Origin: Gemmatimonadota bacterium
Lineage (GTDB): Bacteria; Gemmatimonadota; Gemmatimonadetes; Gemmatimonadales; GWC2-71-9
Direction: 5' to 3'
Length of the DNA stretch: 64,000 nucleotides
NCBI GenBank assembly: GCA_016720805.1
Contig: JADKJZ010000001.1
Span: 62,001-126,000 of the forward strand
The notes below the pieces were generated by a model, which was not told where the DNA came from, made no database searches, and saw nothing but the letters and a program-made list of their open reading frames with translations. Within the stretch, counting starts at the first letter, position 1, and the number at the start of each line of letters is the position of its first letter. The translations under genes and the position numbers were made by a program. Below are positions 15,611-24,681 of the stretch, piece after piece.

Positions 15611-17551
15611 GTGAGCAGCCCCGGGAAGGGTGCTGCCCTCCCCAAGGCCGTGGCACTCGTGCTGCGCGACCTGATCAACGCCGTGGGCAAGGCCACGATG
15701 TACCCGGCCAACCACCGCTTCGTCACTGAATCTGCCACCCAGCTGGTCGATCGCCTCACACCGCTGGTGCTGGAACGCGGTGCGCTGACTCTTGGCGTGA
15801 CGCCGAAGGGCTTCCTCCTCGACGGCGTTGCCGTCGACCCGCTCCCGCCCATCCTGCGCGAATTTGCCGCGCGGCTGCATCGCAAGAATGTCGGCACCAT
15901 TCGCGTGGCCGAAGGCGTGACGGCCACGGAAGTGACGGCGATGCTGGCGGCCCTGGCCGATCACGATGCCGCCGAGCATGTCGGACGCGACGGGTGGCGA
16001 TCCGAGTGCATTCGGATCGACCCGCTCCTGTATGACGTCGTCGGCTTCACCGACACCCCGTTCGATCATGAACTCGACGAGGCGTTCTGGGGCGAATTGG
16101 TGGAGGCCGCCTTCGGCCGCCGGCTCACCGATGTCGAGGGCACCCCGACCACGGCGCAGGTCGCCGAGGCGATCACCGAGCGGGTTGAGCGGAGTCCCGA
16201 CGAGGCGCGGCGCGTCTTCGAGGCCTTGGCGTCCTTTTCGTCGGCGATCGCAATGCGCGGCGACCGCGGCACGGTCGGCGCCCGCAAGCGCTTCACGGAA
16301 GTGCTCGGGGCACTGGCCCGCCCGACGCAGCTCCACCTGATGCAGGCCGCGCCGTCGCCCTCCGCCCGCCGACGGTTCCTTGCCGACACCCTGCGCGTGG
16401 TCCCCCCGACGCTGCTGCTGCAGCTGCTCGAATCGGTGGCCGAATCCGACGGCGAGCCGATCTCGGCCCATTTGCGGTGGCTGCTCGGCAAGCTCGCCAT
16501 GGGTCCGGATGGGAGCATCACCGCAACGGCCTCGTTCACGGCGCAGGTGTTGGGCATCGTGGACCAGTGGGAAGGAGCGGACGATCCCGAGCCCGGGATC
16601 GCCGATGACCCGCGCCTCCTCCTCGAGCCGGTGCGCACCGTCTCGCTCGGCCTGGAGCTCGCTACCGCTGGGCGCTCCGTGCTCGTGGCCGCACGGCTGA
16701 TGCGCGACCGCGGCCAGTTTGTCGAAGTGCTCCAGCTCGCTGATGCACCTGGTGTCGACCAAACCACGGCCGAGGCCATTCTCGCGGCGGTGCTGGACCC
16801 CGGTCTGCTCACCCGTCTCCTCACGGCGCCGACACCCGATTTCCCGTTGATCGAACGCGTGGTGCAACGCAGCAAGGAAGCCGCGGTCCCTGCACTGCTC
16901 GAAGGGATCGAACGCGCCGACAGCCGCACTGCACGTCGCAAGATGCTCGACTTGCTCACGCACGTCGGACCCGGGATCGCGCCGGAGTTGGTGCGGCGCC
17001 TCGATGGCGCGCCGTGGTACCTCGCGCGCAACATCCTCGTCGTGCTGGCACAGCTGCCGCCGGTGGCGGACCCGCAGCCGATCCTGCACGCGCTCCACCA
17101 TCAGGAGATCCGCGTGCGGCAGGAGGCGCTCAAGGTATTGCTCCGGCATCCGGCCACCCGCGAGCGTGCGATCAGCGACGTCCTCGAGGGGGGCGACGAG
17201 GCGCAGACGCGCATCGCGCTCACGTCGCTCGGTGGGCAGTGTCCGCCGTCGCTGGTTGCGCCGGTGCTGGCCGTGATCGGGCATCCCAATCCGGAGTTGC
17301 GCCTGCAGGCCGTGCGTCTGCTTGCCGATTCACCGAGCCCGCTGGTCGTCCCGCAACTGCTCACGCTCGTGCGGACGCGAGGTGGGCTCCTCCGCCGGCA
17401 GCGACTGCTCCCGGCGACGCCGGTGATGCTCGAGGCGCTCGAAGTGCTGGCGAAGCGCTGGGCCAATCACCGACCGGTGATCGCCGTGCTCCAACTCGCC
17501 AGCCGCTCCTCTGACGCGCAGGTGCGCGCGGCGGTTGGAGGTAGCGCGTGA
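15611..17551 (+). CDS. HEAT-repeat protein with an N-terminal domain shared with the next gene
   Basis: The 646-residue product is soluble and largely helical. The first 130 or so residues (KATMYPANHRFVTESATQLV, then LTLGVTPKGFLLDGVAV and VAEGVTATEVTAMLAAL) match in order the opening of the next gene. From about residue 340 the sequence is arrayed in HEAT-like helical pairs (HHQEIRVRQEALKVLLRHP, GHPNPELRLQAVRLLADSP), a scaffold for protein contacts. The start is GTG 15611. The gene ends in a GTGA overlap with the HD-GYP-like gene, with GGAGG just upstream, so the two are translationally coupled. Function is inferred only: a regulatory scaffold. Confidence 0.75.
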   Translation: MSSPGKGAALPKAVALVLRDLINAVGKATMYPANHRFVTESATQLVDRLTPLVLERGALTLGVTPKGFLLDGVAVDPLPPILREFAARLHRKNVGTIRVAEGVTATEVTAMLAALADHDAAEHVGRDGWRSECIRIDPLLYDVVGFTDTPFDHELDEAFWGELVEAAFGRRLTDVEGTPTTAQVAEAITERVERSPDEARRVFEALASFSSAIAMRGDRGTVGARKRFTEVLGALARPTQLHLMQAAPSPSARRRFLADTLRVVPPTLLLQLLESVAESDGEPISAHLRWLLGKLAMGPDGSITATASFTAQVLGIVDQWEGADDPEPGIADDPRLLLEPVRTVSLGLELATAGRSVLVAARLMRDRGQFVEVLQLADAPGVDQTTAEAILAAVLDPGLLTRLLTAPTPDFPLIERVVQRSKEAAVPALLEGIERADSRTARRKMLDLLTHVGPGIAPELVRRLDGAPWYLARNILVVLAQLPPVADPQPILHALHHQEIRVRQEALKVLLRHPATRERAISDVLEGGDEAQTRIALTSLGGQCPPSLVAPVLAVIGHPNPELRLQAVRLLADSPSPLVVPQLLTLVRTRGGLLRRQRLLPATPVMLEALEVLAKRWANHRPVIAVLQLASRSSDAQVRAAVGGSA

Positions 17552-18663
17552 GTCACGCCGTCCGTTTCCTGCACGCGCTCGCGCATGCGCTCGCGACGAT
17601 GGCGCTCTACTCGCCCGGCCACCCCGCGGGCCGTCGCGCGCAGGAACTGGCGCTCGAGGCGTTGCGTGCGCTGCTCGCTGCCGACCCCGATCCGATCTTC
17701 CTCTTTCTCGGCGGGCCGCCGATCTACGCCGGGCGCGCGTTGCATGAACTCGGCGACTGGCCGTGGGGACCACGCTTCACCGACATCTCCGTGCAGCGAC
17801 TGCAGTTCGATGGCGGGGTCACGCCGGAGTCATTCGCGGCGCTGCTGGAGCAGTTGCAGGCGCGTCTCGTGGGGAGCGACGTCGCCATCCTCGGCGAGGT
17901 CCACCTGCCAGGCATCTCGTTCGGCCCGGTGGCCGTCGAGGCGATGGCGTCCGAGGAAGCGGTGCTCTCCCCCGAAGCCCCGGAAGAGGGCGAGCCGCTC
18001 GTCTCCGTGGACCTGCGCGAAGAACTCGAGGCGATGCGCTTCGTGCTGACCGAAGCGCGTGCCGGACGCGTGGCGCGCGCCGAGGCGGAGGCGATTGCAC
18101 GGATCCTGGCGGGGCTGGTCGAGCAGTATCTCCTGCCGCAGGCCACCGTGACCGATGGCGGCGAACCCGCAGCACACGCGGTCAACACGGCGCTGCTGAC
18201 CATGGCCGCCGGGCAGCGGGCGGGACTCGACGGGCCCGATCGGGTCCGACTCGGCGTCGCCGCGCTCTGGCATGACGTGGGGATGATGCGGTTGCCGGCG
18301 GAGTATGGTGCAAAGACCTCGCTCTCACCCGATGAGCGTCGGCTGGTGGAGCGGCACCCCGTGCTTGGCGCCGAGCTCCTGCTGCAGGCGGGTGGGCGAG
18401 GGCTCGAGCTGTCGGCGCTGGTGGCCTTCGAGCATCACCTGCGCCCCGACGGCACCGGCTACCCCATGCGCCGATTCGGCCACCACCAGCACTGGGCGTC
18501 CGCGCTGGTTGGTGCGGCCGCCGCATACACCGCCGTCCGTGCGCCGCGCCCCTTCCGCGACGCGTGGGGAGCGACGCGCGCGATGCACTACCTCGAGTCC
18601 GGCGCCGGCACCGTCTTCGATGCCGGCGTGGCTCAACTCCTTGCGGGGCTCGTCGCCGCCTGA
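17548..18663 (+). CDS. HD-GYP-like protein with degenerate active site
   Basis: The 371-residue product begins with the same domain as its partner (ATMALYSPGHPAG, LFLGGPPIYAG, FDGGVTPESFAALLEQL). A phosphohydrolase-like domain fills about residues 190-370: HAVNTALL, HDVGMMRLP (His242-Asp243), HPVLGAELL, EHHLRPDGTGYP. HD-GYP enzymes cleave cyclic di-GMP using six to eight metal ligands. Here the lysine of the usual HDxGK is Met, HHE is HHL, and the final aspartate of the VAD motif is missing (VGAAAAYTA). The enzyme may therefore be inactive or have another role, such as binding nucleotide. Start GTG 17548 overlaps the upstream stop. The 3' end overlaps the convergent heme A synthase gene by 31 bases. 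Confidence 0.75.
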   Translation: MSHAVRFLHALAHALATMALYSPGHPAGRRAQELALEALRALLAADPDPIFLFLGGPPIYAGRALHELGDWPWGPRFTDISVQRLQFDGGVTPESFAALLEQLQARLVGSDVAILGEVHLPGISFGPVAVEAMASEEAVLSPEAPEEGEPLVSVDLREELEAMRFVLTEARAGRVARAEAEAIARILAGLVEQYLLPQATVTDGGEPAAHAVNTALLTMAAGQRAGLDGPDRVRLGVAALWHDVGMMRLPAEYGAKTSLSPDERRLVERHPVLGAELLLQAGGRGLELSALVAFEHHLRPDGTGYPMRRFGHHQHWASALVGAAAAYTAVRAPRPFRDAWGATRAMHYLESGAGTVFDAGVAQLLAGLVAA

Positions 18664-19571
18664 CCTGCGGCAAGCGCCGCACCGACCCACAGCACGGCAA
18701 GCCAGAGCAGGTCGGCAGTGAGCAGGTGCAGCAACTGCAGCGGCACCGGTACCAGCAACACCAACGTGGCCACACCCAATCCCCATTGCGTCAGCACGAG
18801 TCCGGTCAGCGTCCGACTGGCGCGCGCGGTCATGGGGTCATGCCGCCACTTCGGCGCCGCGAGTGAGAGCAGCAGGAGGCCCGTCCCCACGGTGACCGCC
18901 AGGATCGGGTGCCACATCCGCAGCTTGATCAAGGGATGGGCGGCGGGGTCCTGATCCTGCACGAGTCCGGCTTGGAGCGAGCTGGCCGGGAACAGCGTGT
19001 CGCCGAGCGAGACGATTGCGCCGGTGGTGCCGACGACGATCAACCCGAGCAGTCCGACCACTGGCCACCACGCTCGGCCCTGCAGGCGCACCATCGGATG
19101 GCCGGCGCTCCACCATCCGGTCAGCGCGATCGCTCCCAACAAGAGCTGCGTATTCACCAGGTGCGCTGCGAGCGACCACGCGCGCGCCATCGAGGCGTTG
19201 TCGGCCACCAGTTCAAACTTCACCAGCCCGGCACCGATCGCGGCCTCCATCAGCATCAGCACCATGGCAGCGACGGCGGCCCCGCGGGCCCGATGGCCGG
19301 GGGCCAACTGGCGACGCGTCCCCACGAGCAGGGCGATCACGAAGAGGAGCGCCACTCCACTGGTGACGCGATGCGTCAACTCGACGATGGTGTGCAGCGT
19401 CGGGGACTGCGGGATCACCTGGCCGTTGCAGAGCGGCCAGTGATTGCCGCAGCCGGCGCCCGAACCGCTGGCCCGCACGAACGCCCCCCAGATGATCACC
19501 AGGAGGTTCACGGCGAGGGTCCACCAGGCGAGGCGGGCGAGTCGAGGCTGGGCGTCGGGGAGCGTCGTCAT
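18633..19571 (-). CDS. ctaA: Heme A synthase (COX15/CtaA family)
   Basis: The 312-residue product has eight predicted membrane helices and converts heme O to heme A for aa3-type oxidases. Diagnostic segments are WGAFVRASGSGAGCGNHWP with a cysteine pair in the first extracytoplasmic loop (GCGNHWPLC), the heme-ligand motif VELTHRVTSG, a second histidine pair in the C-terminal half (HPLIKLRMWHP and LLHLLTADLLW), which mirrors the N-terminal half as expected for this internally duplicated family. No Shine-Dalgarno is obvious before the ATG. The gene is alone here; SURF1, another oxidase assembly factor, is 37 kb away. Confidence 0.88.
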   Translation of the reverse strand: MTTLPDAQPRLARLAWWTLAVNLLVIIWGAFVRASGSGAGCGNHWPLCNGQVIPQSPTLHTIVELTHRVTSGVALLFVIALLVGTRRQLAPGHRARGAAVAAMVLMLMEAAIGAGLVKFELVADNASMARAWSLAAHLVNTQLLLGAIALTGWWSAGHPMVRLQGRAWWPVVGLLGLIVVGTTGAIVSLGDTLFPASSLQAGLVQDQDPAAHPLIKLRMWHPILAVTVGTGLLLLSLAAPKWRHDPMTARASRTLTGLVLTQWGLGVATLVLLVPVPLQLLHLLTADLLWLAVLWVGAALAAGQAATSPARS

Positions 19572-19747
19572 GGCAGAACCAATAGCACCCTCCCATCCTC
19601 AGCGGGACCCGGGGTCCTCCGGAGCGGACCGGGAACCGCGAGGGCCCGGCGGGGTATCCCTCCCCGATCCCCGGGACGGTTCCCGGGCGCCCCCCGCCGA
19701 GCCTTGCCCGCGCGGGGTGCGATGTATCTGGAGGCCGAGGAGGTACC

Positions 19748-21919
19748 GTGGTGGGGACCAGAGTCGACCAGATTGTGGCGGCCGTGCTGGCCGGAATGGG
19801 GCGGACGGTCGTGCAAGCCGGCGCGCGGGCCGAGCGGCATAGCACGACCCTCGCTGGCCTCCTCGAGGTCGCGGCGACGGAGCAGATTGCCCTCCTCCAG
19901 CGCGAGGGCTCGCTGTCGGCAGTGACGGAATCCCTCAAGGGGCGCGTCCTCCCGGCCGTCCTCTGGCGGGACGATGGATTCGCGGTGGTCGTCGCGGCGA
20001 CCGAAGGCGACGGGCTGCTGCTGACGATCGCCGATCCATCGGGTGCGACCCGCGAAGAGCGCTGTGCCCTGACCGCGGTGGTCGATCGCCTCACGGCGCT
20101 CGGCGCAGTGGGGGCTGGCCCGGCCCTGCTGCTCACCCCGATCGAAGTCGAGCCGGTGCTCGGGGCCGGCTCGGCCGACGAACACGGCGACTCGCACCTG
20201 ACGCCGGTCCAGCGGCTCTGGCAGCTGCTTCGCCGCGAGCGCAGCGACATCGGCCTGGTCTACCTCTACGCCACCCTCAACGGCCTGATCTACCTGACGT
20301 TGCCGCTTGGGGTGCAGTCGATCACCGGCCTCGTCTCCGGTGGCCTGATCCTGCAGCCGGTCGTGCTGCTGATCCTCTTTGTCATCTTCGGGTCGCTCGC
20401 CTCCGGCGTGCTGCAGCTCCTGCAGCTCAGCGTCGTCGAACTGCTGCAGCAGCGCATCTTCGCGCAGCTCGCCTTCGAGTTCGCCTTCCGGTTGCCGCGT
20501 GTGCGGCTCGAGAGCGTGCGCGATGAATACCTCCCCGAGGTGATGAACCGCTTCTTCGAGTCGGTGATCATCCAGAAGTCGCTCGCCAAGCTGCTCACCG
20601 AGTCGACCACGGCGGCGTTGCAGGTGCTCTTCGGGCTGGTGCTGCTGACCTTCTATCACCCGTACTTCGCCGCCTTCTCGCTGCTGCTGCTCGCCGTGCT
20701 GGCGCTGATCTTCCGGGTGTCCGGGCCGCGCGGCCTGGCGACGTCGATCGCCGAGAGCGCCGACAAGTACGCCGCGGTGCGCTGGCTGCAGGAGATCGGC
20801 CGCTCGATCACCGCCTTCAAGTTCGCGGGGAGCAGCGCCTTCGCGGTCGAGCGGATGGATCGTCACGTCACCGACTATCTGCACCACCGCAAGGCCCACT
20901 TCCGCGTGCTGGTGCAGCAGGCGATGGGGATGGTGGTCTTCAAGACGGTGGTGATCGGCACCGTGCTGATCCTCGGCTCGCTGCTGGTGATCAATCGCCA
21001 GATCACGCTGGGGCAATTCGTCGCCTCCGAGATCGTCATCGTGATGGTGATGGCCGGGATCGAGAAGTTGATCCTCTCGCTCAGCACGCTCTACGACATC
21101 CTCACCTCGGTCGACAAGGTCGGGCACGTCTCGGAACTCCCGGTCGAGCGCGATGGCGGCGCGGCGCTCGCCCCGACATCGCCGGCCGGCATGACACTGC
21201 GCACCCACGACCTGCGCTATCGCTATCCCGGCGCGCCATCGGCCGCGGTCGATGGCATCACGCTCGACGTCACCGCGGGGTCTCGCGTGGTGATCACCGG
21301 CTTCGACGGCGCCGGGCAGACCACCTTCCTGCGCGTGCTGGCCGGACTCTACCACGACTTCGAGGGCGGGCTCGCGTATGACGGACAACCGGCACGCTCC
21401 CTTGAGCTCGCTGCGATGCGCAGTCAGGTGGGCCAGCTCCTCTCCGCGACCGACCTCTTCGACGGCACGCTCGCGGAGAACCTGCGCGTCGGACGTGCGC
21501 ATCTGAGCAACGCCGACCTGGCCGCCGCGCTCGACGCCGTCGGCGCCGGCGATTGGCTCGCCACGCTGCCCAACGGCCTCGAGGCACCAATCCGCTCCGG
21601 TGGGCGCTCGCTGCCGTCCCACCTCGTGGCGCGGCTGCTCCTGGCGCAGGCCATCGTCGGGTCGCCACGACTGGTGGTCATGGACGACTTCTTCCAGAAC
21701 CTCGAGGCGCAGACGCGCGACCTCTTCGTCGAGCTCCTGATGGATCGTCGCCGCCCGTGGACCGTGATCGCGGTGTCACATGACCCGGCCTTCCTCGCGG
21801 CGGCCGACCGCGTCCTGGTGATGCAGGCCGGTCGGGTGGTCGCCGATGGTCCGCTCGACGAAGTGTCCCGGACACCGGCGGCGAGCGCGATTCTCGGCGC
21901 GGTCGGAGTGACCTCATGA
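19748..21919 (+). CDS. Type I secretion ABC protein with C39-like domain and aberrant ATPase domain
   Basis: The 723-residue product has three parts. Residues about 20-150 resemble the C39-like domain of HlyB (LPAVLWRDDGFAVVVA) without the catalytic Cys or His, so it would dock a substrate and not cleave a leader. Residues 150-460 form six membrane helices. Residues 490-715 are an ATPase domain that is abnormal: Walker A reads GFDGAGQTT with Gln524 in place of the essential lysine, the LSGGQ signature is replaced by SLPSH (621-625), and Walker B ends VVMDD with Asp647 where the catalytic Glu belongs. The switch histidine (His678, VSHDPAF) remains. GTG 19748 follows GAGGAGGT. The stop overlaps the HlyD gene. 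ATPase activity is doubtful. Confidence 0.82.
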   Translation: MVGTRVDQIVAAVLAGMGRTVVQAGARAERHSTTLAGLLEVAATEQIALLQREGSLSAVTESLKGRVLPAVLWRDDGFAVVVAATEGDGLLLTIADPSGATREERCALTAVVDRLTALGAVGAGPALLLTPIEVEPVLGAGSADEHGDSHLTPVQRLWQLLRRERSDIGLVYLYATLNGLIYLTLPLGVQSITGLVSGGLILQPVVLLILFVIFGSLASGVLQLLQLSVVELLQQRIFAQLAFEFAFRLPRVRLESVRDEYLPEVMNRFFESVIIQKSLAKLLTESTTAALQVLFGLVLLTFYHPYFAAFSLLLLAVLALIFRVSGPRGLATSIAESADKYAAVRWLQEIGRSITAFKFAGSSAFAVERMDRHVTDYLHHRKAHFRVLVQQAMGMVVFKTVVIGTVLILGSLLVINRQITLGQFVASEIVIVMVMAGIEKLILSLSTLYDILTSVDKVGHVSELPVERDGGAALAPTSPAGMTLRTHDLRYRYPGAPSAAVDGITLDVTAGSRVVITGFDGAGQTTFLRVLAGLYHDFEGGLAYDGQPARSLELAAMRSQVGQLLSATDLFDGTLAENLRVGRAHLSNADLAAALDAVGAGDWLATLPNGLEAPIRSGGRSLPSHLVARLLLAQAIVGSPRLVVMDDFFQNLEAQTRDLFVELLMDRRRPWTVIAVSHDPAFLAAADRVLVMQAGRVVADGPLDEVSRTPAASAILGAVGVTS

Positions 21920-23271
21920 ACACCGCACCCGATCTGAGTCGCGACACGGAGGGACTCGCGCTGCACGCCCCGAGCCTCCTGCGTACACCACGTCATCACG
22001 GCGTGCTGCGCCGCTGGCTGCTCGGCATCGGCCTCGTCGTCCTGGTGATCCTCTTTCTCCCGTGGCAGCAGTATGTCTCCGGGAAGGGGGCGGTGATCGC
22101 GTACCGTCCCGAGGATCGGCCGCAGTTGGTCAACAGCGCGATCGCCGGCCGCATCACGACATGGCACGTCGCCGAGGGGCAGTTCGTGCGCCGCGGCGAT
22201 CCGATCCTCTCGCTCGCCGAGATCAAGGACGACTACCTCGACCCGTCCACCGCCGATCGCTACGGCGAGCAGGTGGCCGCGAAAGGGATGGCGGCAACGG
22301 CCAAGGCGGCGAAGGTCTCCGCGCTCGACCTGCAGATCGCCGCGCTCACCGAAGGGCAGGGGCTCAAGGCGCAGCAACTGCGCACCAAGATCGAGCAAGT
22401 GCGCTTCACCGTCGTCGCCGACTCGGCCGCGGTGGAGGCGGCACTCCTCGACAGCGTGGTCGCGGTCCGCCAGCTCGGCGCGCAGGAGGCGCTCTATCGC
22501 GATGGCCTGAAGAGCCTGGTGGAACTCGAGGGCGCACGCACCCGGGCGCAATCGGTGGCCGCTCGCGTCGCCTCGGCGCGTGGCACCTTGGCGAAGAGTC
22601 GCGCCGAGCTGGAGAACGCCACCCTCGAAGTGCGCACCGTGGCGGCGGAGTACGCCGACAAGCTGGCCAAGGCACGCGGCGATCGGAGTGCGACCTCGGC
22701 CGAGATGCACGAGACGCGCGCCGACATCGCCAAGCTGCGCAACAGCGAGGCCAACGTCCGGCTGCGCAACGGACTCGCGACGGTGACGGCGCCGCAGGAT
22801 GGCTACGTGGTGCGCGTGCTTCGCGCCGGCGTCGGCGAGACGGTCAAGGAGGGCGAGGCGGTCGCGACCGTGATGCCGAATGCCGCCGATCTGGCGGTGG
22901 AACTGTACGTCAAGGCGATTGATGTGCCGCTCCTGCGCCCCGGCCGCAAGGTGCGCCTGACCTTCGATGGCTGGCCGGCGCTGCAGTTCGCGGGCTGGCC
23001 GAGTGTTGCGGTCGGGACGTTCGGCGGCATCATCGCGGTGATCGACCAGATCAACGCGCCGGATGGCACCTACCGCATTCTCGTCCGCCCCGACGGCACC
23101 GACGAGCCGTGGCCAAGCTCACCGTCGCTGCGTGTGGGGTCCGGCGTCGTGGGCTGGGCGATGCTCGACGAAGTGCCGATCTGGTATGAGTTCTGGCGCA
23201 CCCTCAACGGCTTCCCGCCGACGGTGCAGCAGCCCGCGCCTGGCGCGACGCCGAAGGGCGGCGGCAAGTGA
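21916..23271 (+). CDS. HlyD-family membrane fusion protein
   Basis: The 451-residue product has one N-terminal membrane anchor (about 30-50), then a split lipoyl/barrel-sandwich domain (GRITTWHVAEGQFVRRGDPI and later APQDGYVVRVLRAGVGETVK), a long coiled-coil hairpin between about 100 and 290, and a C-terminal beta-barrel with GRKVRLTFDGWPALQF. This is the periplasmic adaptor of a type I secretion system, linking the ABC protein to the TolC channel. ATG overlaps the upstream stop (ATGA), and its own stop overlaps the next start (GTGA), so the three genes are made together. Confidence 0.9.
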   Translation: MNTAPDLSRDTEGLALHAPSLLRTPRHHGVLRRWLLGIGLVVLVILFLPWQQYVSGKGAVIAYRPEDRPQLVNSAIAGRITTWHVAEGQFVRRGDPILSLAEIKDDYLDPSTADRYGEQVAAKGMAATAKAAKVSALDLQIAALTEGQGLKAQQLRTKIEQVRFTVVADSAAVEAALLDSVVAVRQLGAQEALYRDGLKSLVELEGARTRAQSVAARVASARGTLAKSRAELENATLEVRTVAAEYADKLAKARGDRSATSAEMHETRADIAKLRNSEANVRLRNGLATVTAPQDGYVVRVLRAGVGETVKEGEAVATVMPNAADLAVELYVKAIDVPLLRPGRKVRLTFDGWPALQFAGWPSVAVGTFGGIIAVIDQINAPDGTYRILVRPDGTDEPWPSSPSLRVGSGVVGWAMLDEVPIWYEFWRTLNGFPPTVQQPAPGATPKGGGK

Positions 23272-24680
23272 GGTGGCTCGTTGGAGTGGCACTGCTGGTG
23301 CACGTGCCACAGCCCGTGCTGGCCCAGTCGCCGGGGCTCTCGCTCGATTCGCTGCGCGCCGTGGTGGCTGCCCACCATCCGGTGGCGCGGCAGGCACAGC
23401 AGATGGTGCGGCAAGCCGACGGTGCCGTGCTCGCGGCCACCGGCGCGATGTTCGACCCACAGCTTTCGGCGTCGTGGGAACGGAAGGCGTTCGGCGGCCG
23501 CGAGTACTACAACTACCTCGAGGCGGCGATCAAAGTCCCGACGCCGTTGGGCGTTGACCTCAAGATCGGCCTCGAGAAGACGACCGGTCAGTACATTGCG
23601 CCGGACCGACGCACACCCGCGCAGGGACTGCTCTCGCTCGGCCTCTCGATGCCGATCGGCCAGGGAATCATCACCGATCGTCGGCGGGCCGAGTTGGGTG
23701 CGGCGCGCGCCAAGCGCGACGGTGCGGCGGCTGCGCGCGAAGCACTCCTCAACGCGCTGCTGCTTGAGGCCACGACGGCGTGGGCGGATTGGTATCGGGC
23801 CGAGCGGATGCTCGAGATTGCACGCGAGGGGCGCAGCCTGATCGAGGTGCGCAGCCGCGGCATCGCGGCACGCGTGACGCGCGGCGATCTTGCGGCCGTG
23901 GACACCATCGAGGTCCGCCTGGAGGTGGCGCGTCGCGAGGCGACCCTTGCCCTGGCAGAGGCCGACGCCGCGGCGGCTCGCGCACGAGTCGCGACCTACC
24001 TCTGGGACGCCGACGGCGACCCGCTCGACTGGAACGAGGCCACTCGCCCCGTGGCGGCACCGACACGGCCACGCCCCGATTCGGCGTGGATTGCTGGCGA
24101 ACTGACCCGGGCGCTCACCATGCACCCGAAGGTCCGGAAGGCGCGCGCCGACGGCGATGCGGCCACGGCGGCGCGTCGGCAGGCGCTCGCCGAACTCTTC
24201 CCGGACGTCGAGGCCGAGGCGGCGCGCCTCGCGGACCGGGACGGGGTGTCTGGCCTCTCGGACTTCCCGTCCGGCTCCGGCAACTACAAGTTTGGGCTCC
24301 GGGCCAGCACCGGCCTCCTCCTGCTCAAGGAGCGTGGCAAGGCGGGCGAGGCTTCGGCGAAGGACCGGATCGCGGCCCTCATCCTCGCTGACATTCGCCG
24401 TGACGTGGTGGCGGAGGCTCGGGCCGCGGCGGCTGGCCTCGAGGGTGCCTTTCGTGCGGCAGGGTGGCAGATTGAGGCGGTCGCGCTGGCCCGCCAGCTC
24501 CTGGCGGCCGAACAGCGGCGCTTTGATGCCGGCGAATCATCGCTCTTCCTGGTGAATCAGCGCGAGCGCGGGTTGCTCGACGAAACAACCAAACTGGCCG
24601 ATGCTGAGGTGAAGCACATCGCCTCGGTGGCCAAGCTCGCCACCGCCCTCGGATACCCCGCCCAACTCCCGGAGCCCTGA
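23268..24680 (+). CDS. TolC-family outer-membrane channel
   Basis: The 470-residue product carries a signal peptide (to about VLAQ, residue 20) and two repeats of the outer-membrane efflux protein domain: long Ala/Arg/Glu-rich helices separated by short strands (LRAVVAAHHPVARQAQQMVR, then ITRALTMHPKVRKA-like segment, FDAGESSLFLVNQRE). It would form the trimeric outer-membrane duct of the secretion system. The start is GTG 23268, in a 4-base overlap with hlyD-like stop. The next gene starts one base after its stop region, apparently on a CTG. Confidence 0.87.
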   Translation: MRWLVGVALLVHVPQPVLAQSPGLSLDSLRAVVAAHHPVARQAQQMVRQADGAVLAATGAMFDPQLSASWERKAFGGREYYNYLEAAIKVPTPLGVDLKIGLEKTTGQYIAPDRRTPAQGLLSLGLSMPIGQGIITDRRRAELGAARAKRDGAAAAREALLNALLLEATTAWADWYRAERMLEIAREGRSLIEVRSRGIAARVTRGDLAAVDTIEVRLEVARREATLALAEADAAAARARVATYLWDADGDPLDWNEATRPVAAPTRPRPDSAWIAGELTRALTMHPKVRKARADGDAATAARRQALAELFPDVEAEAARLADRDGVSGLSDFPSGSGNYKFGLRASTGLLLLKERGKAGEASAKDRIAALILADIRRDVVAEARAAAAGLEGAFRAAGWQIEAVALARQLLAAEQRRFDAGESSLFLVNQRERGLLDETTKLADAEVKHIASVAKLATALGYPAQLPEP

Positions 24681-24681
24681 C

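Noticed and set aside
19800..20200. An active C39 leader peptidase in the secretion ABC protein
   Set aside because: The domain has the fold pattern of a C39-like region but no catalytic Cys near the N-terminus and Gly in place of the catalytic His (RDDGFAV).
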